From: Brachycybe producta
Lineage: Eukaryota; Arthropoda; Diplopoda; Playtdesmida; Andrognathidae
Assembly: GCA_036925085.1 (NCBI GenBank)
Contig: JAUPFP010000001.1
Span: forward strand, 2,712,001 to 2,776,000
Direction: 5' to 3'
Length of the DNA: 64,000 nucleotides
The translations under genes were made by a program, and so were the position numbers. Positions within the stretch are counted from its first letter, which is position 1. Every line of letters begins with the position of its first letter. Below are positions 54,297 to 64,000 of this stretch, piece by piece. A model generated the notes under the pieces. The model made no database searches. It saw only the letters and a list, made by a program, of their open reading frames with translations, and was not told the origin of the DNA.

Positions 54297-55163
54297 GCAT
54301 TTCTACTATCCTTACGTTGGAATCTATGGCAAAACATTCTTCTGTGTATCATTCAAATAATATCAGCCACCAATGGACTAGATGTACCAAATGATCACGA
54401 TGAAATTACGCTTGATGCAGGCATGTCTCAAATTGATGATGTGCCAATGGTGTCATCAGCCTCAACGATACACCTTTTGCCACCTAATTCACGAGGACAC
54501 TGGATGGATCAGTTTCAGAATCAAGGAAGACGAGCTTTTGGATCTCCACCTTTAATGCCACATTCTGGATTTTGGCATCGGCCTCAGGTCGATTTTGGAC
54601 ATTTGGCCAATGCACAACGTTTACCAGTAGTAAATATGATGAATCGTCCTGGATTATTAAATCAAAGACTACAGCAACAACAATTGCAAATACATCTACA
54701 ACAGCAGCAACAACAACGACAACAAGCAGAAAACCAACAACAGCATCATTCTGAAAATAAACAGAAACAACCACTACAACAACAACAACAGAATACAGAA
54801 AATGAACAGCAACACAATGCAGAAAATGAACAGCAACACAATGCAGAAAATGAACAGCAACACAATGCAGAAAATGAACAGCAACACAATGCAGAAAATG
54901 AACAGCAACAGAATGCAGAAAATGAACAGCAACAGAATGCAGAAAATCAACGATTTCAACAGTTTGCAGATCACCAAAATCATCATCATCGTCAACAAAA
55001 GCTACGAAATAAACATAATGATAATCGACATTTCTTACAACCATCTCAACGCCATAAACAAACAGAAAGACACAACAATAATAATCAACAACATGGTTTA
55101 AATGACGATAATGGCCACCACCATGGCCACCATCATCATAATAATCGTCCTCATCGATTTCAA

Positions 55164-55203
<40 letters not shown>

Positions 55204-58200
55204 GTAATAATAAGCGTCCAATGCAACAACAGACGCAAAGAAACAAAAATAACTCAAAACCTCGACAAAATTCAAAAAGCAACAACAACAACAAAAAAGT
55301 AGAAAAACCTTCAAGAGTACGACAACAACAACAACAAAAAAATAATAACAAAAATACTCAATCAGCTGCAGCTTCAAATAACGATCGACAGCAACATCAA
55401 TTTCCAATGTCAACTGTAGTACCCTTTCTCCAGCATGTTAATCATGCATCACGTCCATTAACTCCAGTTTTTCCAGTTATGTTTTCAGCAATGCCTAATA
55501 CTGGAAACCAACTCCAATTTCCAATGCGTCCTTCAGTACCACATCAAATGCAACCTCCAATGTTTCAACGTCTCCCGAATCAATTTTTATTTGAACCTAC
55601 AGTAAACATGCCAGTTGGTGCTGGACTTGTAAATGGTGGTATTTTACCACAGTTCATTGGTACAACTGCCAGACCACCTGTACTTAGCATAAGAGGACCC
55701 GTTCCGGCTCATTCTGTTGCAGAACCAAGTGCTTTTCAGTCAAATGACATAATGCCACTTGTGCATCATGCAACCACAATGTCATCGGTGCAACATCACA
55801 GACCGACATTTACTCCAAGACCGGAATTTGTTAACAATCTGCCATTAAATGAGAATTCTGGTGGTTTTCCTCCGGTTTTTATACGTAATGCACCAATGCA
55901 AATGCCACGGCAACATCAAAGACATCAGGGACCACCACTGCCATCATCATCACCACCACCGCATAGTCATTTACCAACATCATCTCCAATACCACCTCAG
56001 ATTGTTCAAATGACTTCGACCCTTCCATTTATAGACCATGGCTCTTGGAGACCTTTGGTTCGTCGACAGCCGTTTCCATGGAGGCCATTAAATTCATTGC
56101 TTCCAGGTCCAGATCCTTCTAGTCAACCTCCTTTAGGAACAAGTTTAGCTCCCTACCATGGTTCCACTCCAGATGGGTTCATTTTGCTATCAACAACTAA
56201 TAGGCCTACCGCGTTTAAAAACGATCTGCAAAATCAGTTTGAAGATTCTTTTGTCAGATCGTCTGAAGACTCGTATCTTTCGGTAATTAGTAGAGTGAGG
56301 GGCGGATTTATATGCAACTAAAACTTATGAAATATGCTTGCAAACATGTATGATAGGAAAATATCGGTAGATGTTATTTGGTTCATGTAAACGCGTGTTA
56401 TTAGCAATGTTTTAACAAATATTAAAAATTGGCCTATAAAATGTTACTAACTTGTGTTATCAACATTTGTTGATACCGTTTGCTATTAACATTTGTTGAT
56501 AACGTTTGCTATTAACATTGTTAAACGTATGTAGTAATGTTATAATACCATTTTGCTATTGATTTTTGTCAATAATGTGTGCTTTCAATATTTATTTTCT
56601 ATAATCTTGTCAATATTGTTAACTTTGTTAATAGCAGAAATTTTGTGACTGCTCTGGAGATGGTCCAAATCAAAAGGTGTTGATAACAAAATGTTACTAG
56701 CAAGTTATTTTTCTCGACAACACTGTTAATAACATTATATACTCATGGATCAGTCTTCTGTCGACGTGCTACCAACATTTTTGTCAAAAAACATTCTTAT
56801 TGGCATTTTGTTATCGACATTTACCAAAATCAGTCAAAAAAATGTTAATTAAGATATATTTGTTAACATTTGCTACTAACAATATTTTGGATATTTCTTC
56901 GGTGTAAATCCACCGTTATACTAACAAAGTTCACAAAATTTCAAGCATATATTTGAATTCGAATAATTACTCTACAAGCAGCTCAGAGGGCCTGTGGCAG
57001 AAGGACTATTTAGTCCAAAAGCAGCATAGAAATGCATTGTTAAAACTTAAAATAAACATTAATTCCCTGTGATACCAATATATTATATATGTATATAAGC
57101 ATATACCAGGTGCCACTGCATATAAATCCGCTCTCTAATTATGTCATATTTTTTGTATAATAAAATTTTATGTGTTGCTTTATGTTGTATGTTTCAGAAT
57201 GATAACATTGCCAATTCTACACAAACTCATTCCAATACACTTGAAGTATCGGCAACAGCTTCTTCGAATATGCTGATATCACCTAATTACAATACAATGG
57301 TACCATTTCCAACCAGTTCTGTTGCTACTGACGTTGCAAAGCAACCAATTCAGACACAAGAACTTGTGTCCGATTTGTTAACACTTGTCAAAAGCGTGAG
57401 TGATTCACCGCGTAGTGATGTTACCACTCATACTGCAAACAATTCAAGTGTTACCGCAGTTAGTGACAAGAGCCGCATCAAAGTAAATAGAAAGTCTCGA
57501 AAGCGGCCACTGCCGTCAAGTTATCGGCAACTTCTCGGCCGTCGTCGAACACCGAGTATTTCTTTCCGTCCAACGTCTACTATTGGAATTAAAAGGGATG
57601 TGGAATATCGAGAGCCATCATCTACAATGGATCCTAGTACCTCGACATCATCTCGTAATGAAAATACAAACGACAACGGCGAAGAATATGCCGAAAAGAA
57701 TTTGGGCAAAGATTTGGAAAGAGCCTTTTTGAGTTACATCGAAAAACCTTCAACGGATTCTAGTCCACCAGATTGGAGTAATCGAATGGAGAAACCTATG
57801 CAGAATTTTAGCTACTTTATTTCTGAACCTGATAAATTTAATGTTACTACTGATGATTTCGATCAACTTGGTATTGGTGGTTATGGTGGCAGTAGTGATA
57901 AATCGCAGCAGGAAATAACTCTTCAGTCATCCGAATTTGCTAATTTATTAACAAAAATGCAGAAAAATGCGTTTCAAAGTAAATTAGAGGATGACAAGAA
58001 AAATCTTCTTGACCTTTTAAACGGAAGCAACCAAGAAGAAACTACTATTACTTCGAGCGAAGGTGTTTCGAACGGTTACGAAGTACCAGAAATGTTAAGC
58101 ACCATTGACACCACGGAAACCACCACCACCACTTCCAACAATGCATTGCTGGAACTGAACTCCAAGGATCTCCAAATTCAAAGTGGCCTCTCAGTGTCGT

Positions 58201-58454
58201 TGCCTCACGAGGTTCAAGTCAGTGGCCGGGAAGAAAGTTCAGTCGATGAGAAGAAGTTAACGAAGAGTGAAAAAGATCCTCAGGATGTTGTTGACGTTCC
58301 AGAATTATCAGAGGATGTCAGTAATGTTTCTTATAACTCGAAAACAGTTGTTGCTCCAATAAAAAGAAAATTAGTTCTACGTGTTCGAAGGAGAAAATAT
58401 CGCAGTACTTCGATTGCACCTCTTCAAGTAAAAGATTATTCAAATTCTACTTGA
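54297..58454 (+). CDS. Large secreted Gln/Asn/His-rich protein, function unknown (last two exons)
   Basis: Exons 54297-56282 and 57198-58454 join in phase 0 (donor TCG|gtaatt, acceptor tgtttcag). They give 1080 residues plus a missing start exon: an in-frame stop lies just before the acceptor at 54296. The first visible residues, LWQNILLCIIQIISATNG, look like the core and cleavage site of a signal peptide, so I infer a secreted protein. Then follow a Gln tract, an 8-residue repeat ENEQQHNA (54790-54950), His and poly-Asn tracts (about 55110-55215), a Lys/Arg/Asn segment, a Pro/Met-rich region (55400-56150), and in exon 2 a Ser/Thr-rich part with basic clusters (SRKRPLPSSYRQLLGRRR, near 57500) and a basic C terminus (KRKLVLRVRRRKYRS). 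No catalytic or known domain is seen. The opposite-strand ORF is a shadow. Candidate roles such as matrix or silk-like protein are guesses. Confidence 0.75.
54790..54950 (+). repeat. 24 bp in-frame coding minisatellite
   Basis: About six and a half copies of 'gaacagcaacacaatgcag' plus five bases, encoding ENEQQHNA and the variant ENEQQQNA. Copies are nearly identical at the DNA level, suggesting recent expansion and likely length variation between individuals. Confidence 0.9.
56390..56915. mobile_element. MITE-A copy nested in MITE-C
   Basis: From 'gtaaacgcgtgttattagc' to 'ggtgtaaatccaccgttat', with inverted TTAATAACA-type words throughout; same order as the copy at 59737-60265. Confidence 0.65.
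56953..57065 (-). mobile_element. Short LINE 3'-end fragment
   Basis: 'tttgaattcgaataattact' and 'agcagctcagagggcctgtg' then 'agcagcatagaaatgcattg' match the 3' ends at 40185 and 49776, more diverged. Only the last hundred or so bases are present. Confidence 0.65.
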
Positions 58455-58479
58455 AAAATCTTAAATTATTCATGGTCTG

Positions 58480-58485
58480 AATAAA
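58480..58485 (+). terminator. Polyadenylation signal of the Q-rich gene
   Basis: AATAAA 26 bases after the TGA stop. A second AATAAA-type word lies near 58874. Use of either is inferred. Confidence 0.45.
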
Positions 58486-58534
58486 AAAAATCTGCAACTT
58501 TTAACTTCAGTTAAAACATCTCAGATCATCAAGT

Positions 58535-58710
58535 TAACGTAGGTTAAAGTTAAGGCCGCCATCTACTACAGTCAGTATAGCGCATGTGCATTGTTGAAAT
58601 CCACCAACCAAAAGTTAAGAGGATACTTCTTCAGTTGCTACATTCTGCACATGTGCAGTTGAAGACTGACATTATCTTAACCTAGATTAACTTAACTGGC
58701 CTAACAAATT
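58535..58710. repeat. Imperfect palindrome downstream of the Q-rich gene
   Basis: 'aagttaacgtaggttaaag' and 'taacctagattaacttaac' face each other, with GCGCATGTGCA and TGCACATGTGCA inside. Probably a small MITE; no ORF. Confidence 0.5.
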
Positions 58711-59041
58711 TGACAAGCGTTTTAATTTTAAAACTGCAATAATTGGATTGATTTTTTTTATAGAAAATATTAAAATATATAATATGAAATATTTTGTATT
58801 TTTGTTTGGTTCGATCTCTATTGAGAAATAAACAAGTTTTGTTGTTGTAGGTGTTGAACATTTTAAACTATATAATAAAGCTCAAATTTCAACATAGAAA
58901 AAGTTGAAAAACAACAATTTTATTCAGATGACTCTTAAAATAATATGGGGTTTCTATGTTGTAGCGCTGTTTAGAGGCTACAAGTTGAATTTCAAGTAGT
59001 ATTTTTTCCTATTTTAAATTTGGTTCTTTTGTTTGATCACT

Positions 59042-59352
59042 TAATACCTAGTACACACCTGATAATTTAAATGCATTTAAATAATAAACGTGTTCTACAG
59101 AGCCCTGTGAAGGACAAAAACAATATGTCGAATTCAATTTATTCAGTTAATAATCTGAAAATATTGAGTTAATACTTAAATATAAATATATAAACTATTG
59201 ACATTAAAATATTGATTTAGTATTTCAATTTTAAAATATTAATAATAAAGTCAATGTTTATTTGGTGTTCATGTCCTTGACTGGATTCCGTATAATTCAC
59301 CTAAGCACATTTAATTTGAATTCATTTAACTTAGGTGTGTACAATGTATAAG
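59042..59352 (+). mobile_element. MITE-B copy 3
   Basis: 'taatacctagtacacacctg' at the left and 'ttaggtgtgtacaatgtata' at the right. The interior matches the 31.5 kb copy in the same orientation, including 'acagagccctgtgaagg'. Confidence 0.78.
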
Positions 59353-59736
59353 GTCAAAAAACATTTATTTAAATAAAAATTCATAAATGTTTAAATTGTT
59401 TATTTAGAAATTTTTACCTTCCCCCAAAATGTGACATATTGTATGATTAAAATTTTTCATTTTATGTAAATTAAAAAACGTTTAATGCAGCAAAGTCACA
59501 ATTAATTAAATGTCTTAAACAATTAAAAGAAAATACATATTCAAAGTTAATTTTATTGCAAAATCATTTTCGTAGAGTTGTTTTTCCAGATAAAAATGAT
59601 TAAAAAAAAGAGCAACTGAAATTATGCGAATTTTAAGTAAATTTCCAATAAATTATGCAAATTAATTCATTTTACACACTTATTTTTGGGTTATAAATTG
59701 ATAATCATCACAAAGTGGTAAGAGGCTAGAGTTCTT

Positions 59737-60265
59737 TTAAGGCTATTTTACACCGGCGGTAACATTGTTAAAAACAAGTGTTATTAGCAATGTTTTTAAC
59801 AAATATTTAAAATCGGCTGATAAAATGTTATTAACTTTTGTTAGCAACATTTGTTCATAACGTTTGCTATTAAGATTAAGTCTCTAGAAAATGTTTGTTT
59901 GTCAATAATATTTGCTTTCAGCATTTATTTTTCTATTAACATGTAGATAATATTGTTGCTAACTTTGTTAATAGCAGAAATTTTGTGACCGCTCTGAAAG
60001 CAGTCCTGATCAAAGGATATTGATAACAAAATGTTACTAGCAAGTTATTTCTGTAGTCAACGCTGTTAATAATCTACTCATAGGATCAGTTTTCTGAAGA
60101 CATGCTACCAACATTTTTGTCAAAAACATTGTTATTTGCATTTTGTTATCGACATTTATGAAAATAATCGTAACAAATTTGTTAATTAACATATTTGTTA
60201 TTAACATTTTGTTATACTAACAATGTTTTTTTTTGCTATTTCTTTAGTGTAAATCCACCTTTACA
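59737..60265. mobile_element. MITE-A full-length copy
   Basis: Ends 'aaggctattttacaccgg' and 'gtgtaaatccaccttta' are inverted; internal words GTTATTAGCAATG, TGTTATTAACTT and the complement set match the polymerase-intron copy in reverse orientation. Confidence 0.75.
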
Positions 60266-60269
60266 ATTA

Positions 60270-61410
60270 ATATAGAGGGCAATTAAGTTGTAGGTTTATT
60301 CAAGCCTCTAACCAGGCTCATTGATTGCAAAAAAAAGCCATAATACTTTTTGTCTTATTCATTACTGGTGTCATAATGCACCCACAAAAGGGGTTGAAAC
60401 TGTGATCATGCATTTCTTACGCATTTTATGCAAACTTTTGGCCCTTATTGATCAATATTATATGAACTTTTTCAGCAAGTTCAAGTTTCTCTATTGTAAA
60501 CTTGTTTTTTTCATTATGTTTTGATTGTGTTATATCTTGAAAATAGGGGTCTTCTTTTTTAAGCAAATCACTTTATAAAAAATTTATAATTGTACACCTT
60601 CCCCACCTTGGCACCTTGTTAATAACAAATTTTTGTTTCATAAAAGTTTTTGAATGATGACTTTGAATTTCAATGTAGGCCTAGGTCTATATATATTAAG
60701 TGTTGTTTGTCCCACTTTTTTTTTATAATTTTTATAATAAAAAAAGCCTCACTTGATAGTGACCCAAATTAAAAATAAGTATATGGCACCTACTAGACTA
60801 GAATATGGTTTCTCGGTTCACTATTTTTTTTTAACCATAGTGTCATATTGCAAACTCATTGCAACAATTGTGTAACTTTTGGCAACCAAAAAAAGAGGTG
60901 ATGCTTAAATACTTAAAAAAAAAAAAAAGGCATCTTCTTTTGTCATAATTTTGATATTTTAATACAAAAAGAATGTACATTTTTTTAAACATCCTGTCAT
61001 TTTATTTTAAAAAATATATATATACATTATAACCTACTTTTAATTAGTTATTTTTTTGTAATTAATGATTTGATTGTTTCATAATATACATGCAAATATG
61101 CGTTGAATATACCTAAATATATCCTGATAGAATGAAAAAAATTATAATTTTAAATAATATAGTTTACAACCACAAATGCAAGTTTAGTTAACTTAGTTAA
61201 ATCAAATACCCGATTTTGATCTCAAAATTATTTTGTTACAAAAATTTCAAGACGTTTAACTTTAAAATTTATGTTAATTTTCATTTTTTTTAAGTTTTCT
61301 TTATAATTGTTCAATTTTTTTTATAGTTTTTTGTGTAAACTTTGAATGAGGTTTTTTATTAAAAGTGACTAAATTTTAGGTGAAAGTAATTGACATCCTA
61401 TTGTCATCAA
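60270..61410. other. AT-rich spacer with no supported gene
   Basis: A 67-codon ORF at 60321-60524 shows no family resemblance and a composition like the background. Otherwise homopolymer-rich. Confidence 0.5.
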
Positions 61411-61414
61411 GTGA

Positions 61415-61917
61415 AATGATTTAAATCAATTTGATTTAAATCGCAATTTAAACCTAATTACTGTTATTATTACTTATTAATACTAAAAATCACATTTTTT
61501 GATAAAATAGTAAAAAAAAATTGAAAAGTTCATAGTTAATTAATTTGTATTTTTATAAACTAACAGTTTATAATGAATCTTTCATAATAATGTTTCTCAT
61601 TTTTGTGTTGACAATTAAAAATGTGGCATGTATTTAAAGTTTAATTAAAAGAATTCTAAATTAAAATTAAAAAAAAAAACGCCCCCAAAAAATCCTGATT
61701 TTAAGGAAGATTCTTTCCATGTGCAATGAATAATTGGTGCCAGGAGCGCTGGTCACTTTAATGGCACAATGATGAGTGGTGCTAGTTAAGTGGCGCCAGT
61801 CGAATCTGCGTTTTTTTCCATAGGCAACTAAACTGGCGTCAATCGGGTGGCACCAATAATCATTGCATGTGATAGAAACCGTGCTTTAAAAATTATGATT
61901 TTTTGTCCACCCTGTAA
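61415..61917. mobile_element. Degraded hAT-like fragment with an internal hairpin
   Basis: 'gatttaaatcaatttgattt' near 61420 and the end 'ttttttgtccaccctg' at about 61914 recall the ends of the hAT element at 34.5 kb. Within it, 61719-61870 is an inverted repeat (CATGTGCAATGA ... TCATTGCATGTG, with 'ttggtgcca' and 'tggcaccaa'), probably a separate MITE. Confidence 0.5.
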
Positions 61918-61919
61918 CT

Positions 61920-62640
61920 GTTGCAAAACATATTGCATAAAAATCCGCACTTTATAATTTTAATAATTAATAATAAAAAAATGGTGACAAATATTCTAGG
62001 TATGTTAGGTTGCTTGTTAGATAATAGGTTTGTTGTTTTAAGGTTGTTTCTTAACAACTTTTTAGTTGCACCTTTTGATCTTTATTTTTTGGTACTTTGG
62101 TAATTCCCCAATGTCAAGATGGGGAAAAAAGGAAGATTATGATTTTTTTGGGGGGTTTTTCAAAATGGATGATCTCATGCATATAAATATTATTAAAAAA
62201 AATCATCATTTATGTTCATACTTGGTAATGTTGTAATAATGAAAATTATAATATGTGTGGGTTTCTACAGAAAGATGATGAATTTTGAAGAAAACGAGTT
62301 TTGAACTTTCCATTTTAAGCCATCAATGGCTGGCGCCTCTTTTTCTGAAAAAAAAAACATACAAGTCTTATCTGGATTTTCTTTACCAGAAAGAAGAAGA
62401 AAAAAAAAAACCACTTAACAAATTAATTAAGATTTAGTTAGAAAATAGTAATAATAATAAAAAAAAAAAGTTTAAATTGAAAAGAAAAACCAATTTTATA
62501 ATTGGGGTGGGTCAAAAGGACGGCTTTTTTTTGATAAAAAAAAAATTTAAAACTCTTGACCCTCCGTAAGTAATATTTATTACAGTATGTTTCAGAATAA
62601 ACGATCTCCCAATTTACTACCAAATGTATTGTCATTTAAA
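61920..62640. other. AT-rich spacer with no supported gene
   Basis: Short ORFs at 61921-62103 and 62438-62635 have no recognisable features and lie in low-complexity sequence. Confidence 0.45.
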
Positions 62641-62644
62641 ATTA

Positions 62645-62910
62645 ACTTTGTTTTATTCTGTATTTCAAGAGCAAAATTAAGAAAAAACTTGAAAGTGTTT
62701 TTACAAACTAGAAGGGTAGCTGAATCATCATGAATCAGAGTATTTTCATGTTTCAATTATACCGGGTATTTCAAAATAAGCTTTTTATCATGTTATGTCA
62801 GTTTGAAAATGGCTTCATTTTAAGCAGACATTATTTTATAATTTTTTTTTATCAATAAAACGCTTTATTTTCAAAGATATCAACATGATTATTCATTATA
62901 ATTATTAGCA
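62645..62910. mobile_element. FB foldback element
   Basis: 'gaaaaaacttgaaagtg', 'acaaactagaagggtagctg' and 'tttcaaaataagctttttat' form the left arm. 'cgctttattttcaaagatat' is the start of the right arm, whose outer part is lost. Confidence 0.6.
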
Positions 62911-62925
62911 AAACAATAATATATA

Positions 62926-63020
62926 ATACAATACAATATACAATATATAATACAATATACAATTTATAATACAATATACAATATATAATACAATACAATA
63001 TATATAATATAATACAATTT
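62926..63020. repeat. AT/CA-type microsatellite
   Basis: Interrupted 'atataatacaatac' and 'aatatacaat' words, about 95 bp. Confidence 0.8.
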
Positions 63021-63029
63021 TAAAGCCGC

Positions 63030-63705
63030 GAAGTCGTAAATTGTAATTTTTCATTTAAAATTTAAGTTATTTAAAAATTCAAGAACTTCTTTAATAACTA
63101 ATTTATTTCATTTTTTGCATTTTTGCCATTGTTTCAAATATATTATGGTAGTATTTATAACTGGTACAACTTCTGAGATATTGAATTTTAAACGATTTAA
63201 AACTACACCATACTTTTTTTTGATAATAAATTGTGGGCGTTGGTTCTCATACATACTGTATAATTTAACTGGGCGCCCAATTGGTAGATTAAGAGTTTGC
63301 TTCAAGGAATTATTTAGATTTGAAAAAAAAAAAAAAGTTTAAAATTTGGAGAGAAAACTTTTTATAACTTTGTTTTTTTATCCTTGGAGGTTGAACGGAC
63401 GCCTACAGCCATCATTTACTGGACATTCGTTATCTTTTGTCCAAAAAAAAAAATCTTTTCAATATTTAATATATTTAATGTTTTAGTCTTGTATTTCATG
63501 AGTGGACATTGGGATTATTTTTTTGCGTTTTAAATATCAGGGCATTTCCAATTTGACTGACGTCATTTTTTGTTTCTTCTAAAGTTCTAAACTGTAAATA
63601 ACCTTGAAGTACTTCTTCATGTCACTGTTACCAATTTAAGTCATAGTGAGTAACTGACTAGTTTTCGTTTAGTTGTGTTTAGTTTTTTTTCGGGAATGTG
63701 TTTTT
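63030..63705. other. Unassigned sequence
   Basis: A pair of opposite-strand ORFs at 63108-63342 overlap and have no family resemblance. I see no supported gene. Confidence 0.45.
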
Positions 63706-63713
63706 ATTATTGT

Positions 63714-64000
63714 CAACAGCAATAGCAACAACAACAGTAGTAGCAGCAACAGCCACAACCGCAGCTTCTAAAACAGAAGAAACTGCAAAAACTAAAACAG
63801 CATTTGCAATTTGCAACAGAAACAGCTGCATGCAGCAAAAATAACAACATAAAAACTATAAGCAACTGCAGGAGCAGCAAATACAGCAGCAACTGCAGCA
63901 ACAACAATATAAAAACTAACAGCAACTGCAGCAGCTAAAACAGCAACTGCAGCAGCAGCAAATACAGCAGCAACTGCAGCATCAACAATATAAAAACTAT
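63714..64000. repeat. CAG/CAA-rich imperfect tandem repeat at the window edge
   Basis: Repeats of 'cagcaactgcag' and 'caacaatataaaaacta', reading Gln-rich in one plus-strand frame but with several TAA and TAG stops, so it is not an open coding region here. It may be a decayed polyglutamine-coding minisatellite or a non-coding one; it runs off the end. Confidence 0.6.

Larger units (their letters stand above)
56296..57135. mobile_element. MITE-C with nested insertions, filling the Q-rich gene's intron
   Basis: Left end 'gaggggcggatttatatgca' and right end 'tgcatataaatccgctctc' are inverted. Inside lie a MITE-A copy (about 56390-56915) and a LINE 3' end (about 56953-57065). Outside these ends only about 75 bp of intron remain. 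Confidence 0.65.

Noticed and set aside
54484..55413. 309-codon minus-strand ORF
   Set aside because: It is the complement of CAA/CAG/AAT repeat codons in the Q-rich exon; its long Val/Tyr/Cys runs have no independent support.
1..64000. Bacterial operons, ribosome binding sites, prophage or plasmid features
   Set aside because: Spliced nuclear genes, LTR and LINE elements and insect-type repeats show a eukaryotic chromosome; prokaryotic features were not expected or seen.

Overview
This is a eukaryotic, strongly AT-rich nuclear window. It has short GT-AG introns, few genes and many transposable elements. Short (TTAGG)n-like runs, the insect-type telomere motif, sit inside a repeat family. 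With a CsRn1-type Ty3/gypsy element and jockey/CR1-type, hAT and Tc1-like elements, an arthropod (probably an insect or close relative) is the best guess; the species cannot be named from sequence alone. No rRNA gene, true tRNA gene, CRISPR array or bacterial operon was seen.

Genes. (1) 1074-2592, minus strand: a complete three-exon nuclear gene for mitochondrial ribosomal protein bL35m (MRPL35), with consistent splice phases. (2) 7226-9594, minus strand: the last four exons of a family X DNA polymerase of the mu/TdT type, with all three catalytic aspartates. Its middle exons are not in the window. (3) 54297-58454, plus strand: two exons of a large secreted, Gln/Asn/His-rich protein of unknown function. 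There are also a carboxylesterase pseudogene (46720-47139), two broken hAT transposases, a Tc1-like transposase remnant, a candidate terminal exon near 52.1 kb, and four copies of a BRCT-like first exon that probably belongs to the polymerase.

Layout. 1-3.3 kb: tandem and foldback repeats around MRPL35. 3.3-6.1 kb and 9.8-29.8 kb: one composite repeat family (tRNA-like heads, a roughly 200 bp conserved body, promoter-motif modules, TTAATAACA palindromes, foldback arms). From 9.8 to 29.6 kb it is laid out as a giant imperfect palindrome centred near 19.2 kb, carrying inverted copies of the polymerase exon-1-like sequence. The polymerase 3' exons lie between the small and large array blocks. 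29.8-33.7 kb: foldback elements, CRE repeats, nested MITE/Tc1 and piggyBac-type MITEs, and a hammerhead-ribozyme-like motif. 33.7-35.8 kb: a 22 bp minisatellite split by a hAT insertion. 36.4-43.6 kb: a Ty3/gypsy element with both LTRs, a tRNA-Trp-type primer site present twice, and a 1.6 kb LINE inserted in its protease. 44.3-49 kb: hAT and esterase relics and a complex tandem array. 49-54 kb: mostly AT-rich DNA with MITEs and a 44 bp satellite. 54-58.5 kb: the Q-rich gene. 58.5-64 kb: more MITEs, then a CAG/CAA-rich repeat at the edge.

How the parts relate. The main theme is repeat growth around a DNA-repair polymerase. One MITE fills nearly all of the polymerase's last intron, and the array amplifies what looks like its first exon in both orientations. 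If transcribed, the giant palindrome could fold into long double-stranded RNA. These links are inferences; the coordinates and motifs are read directly.
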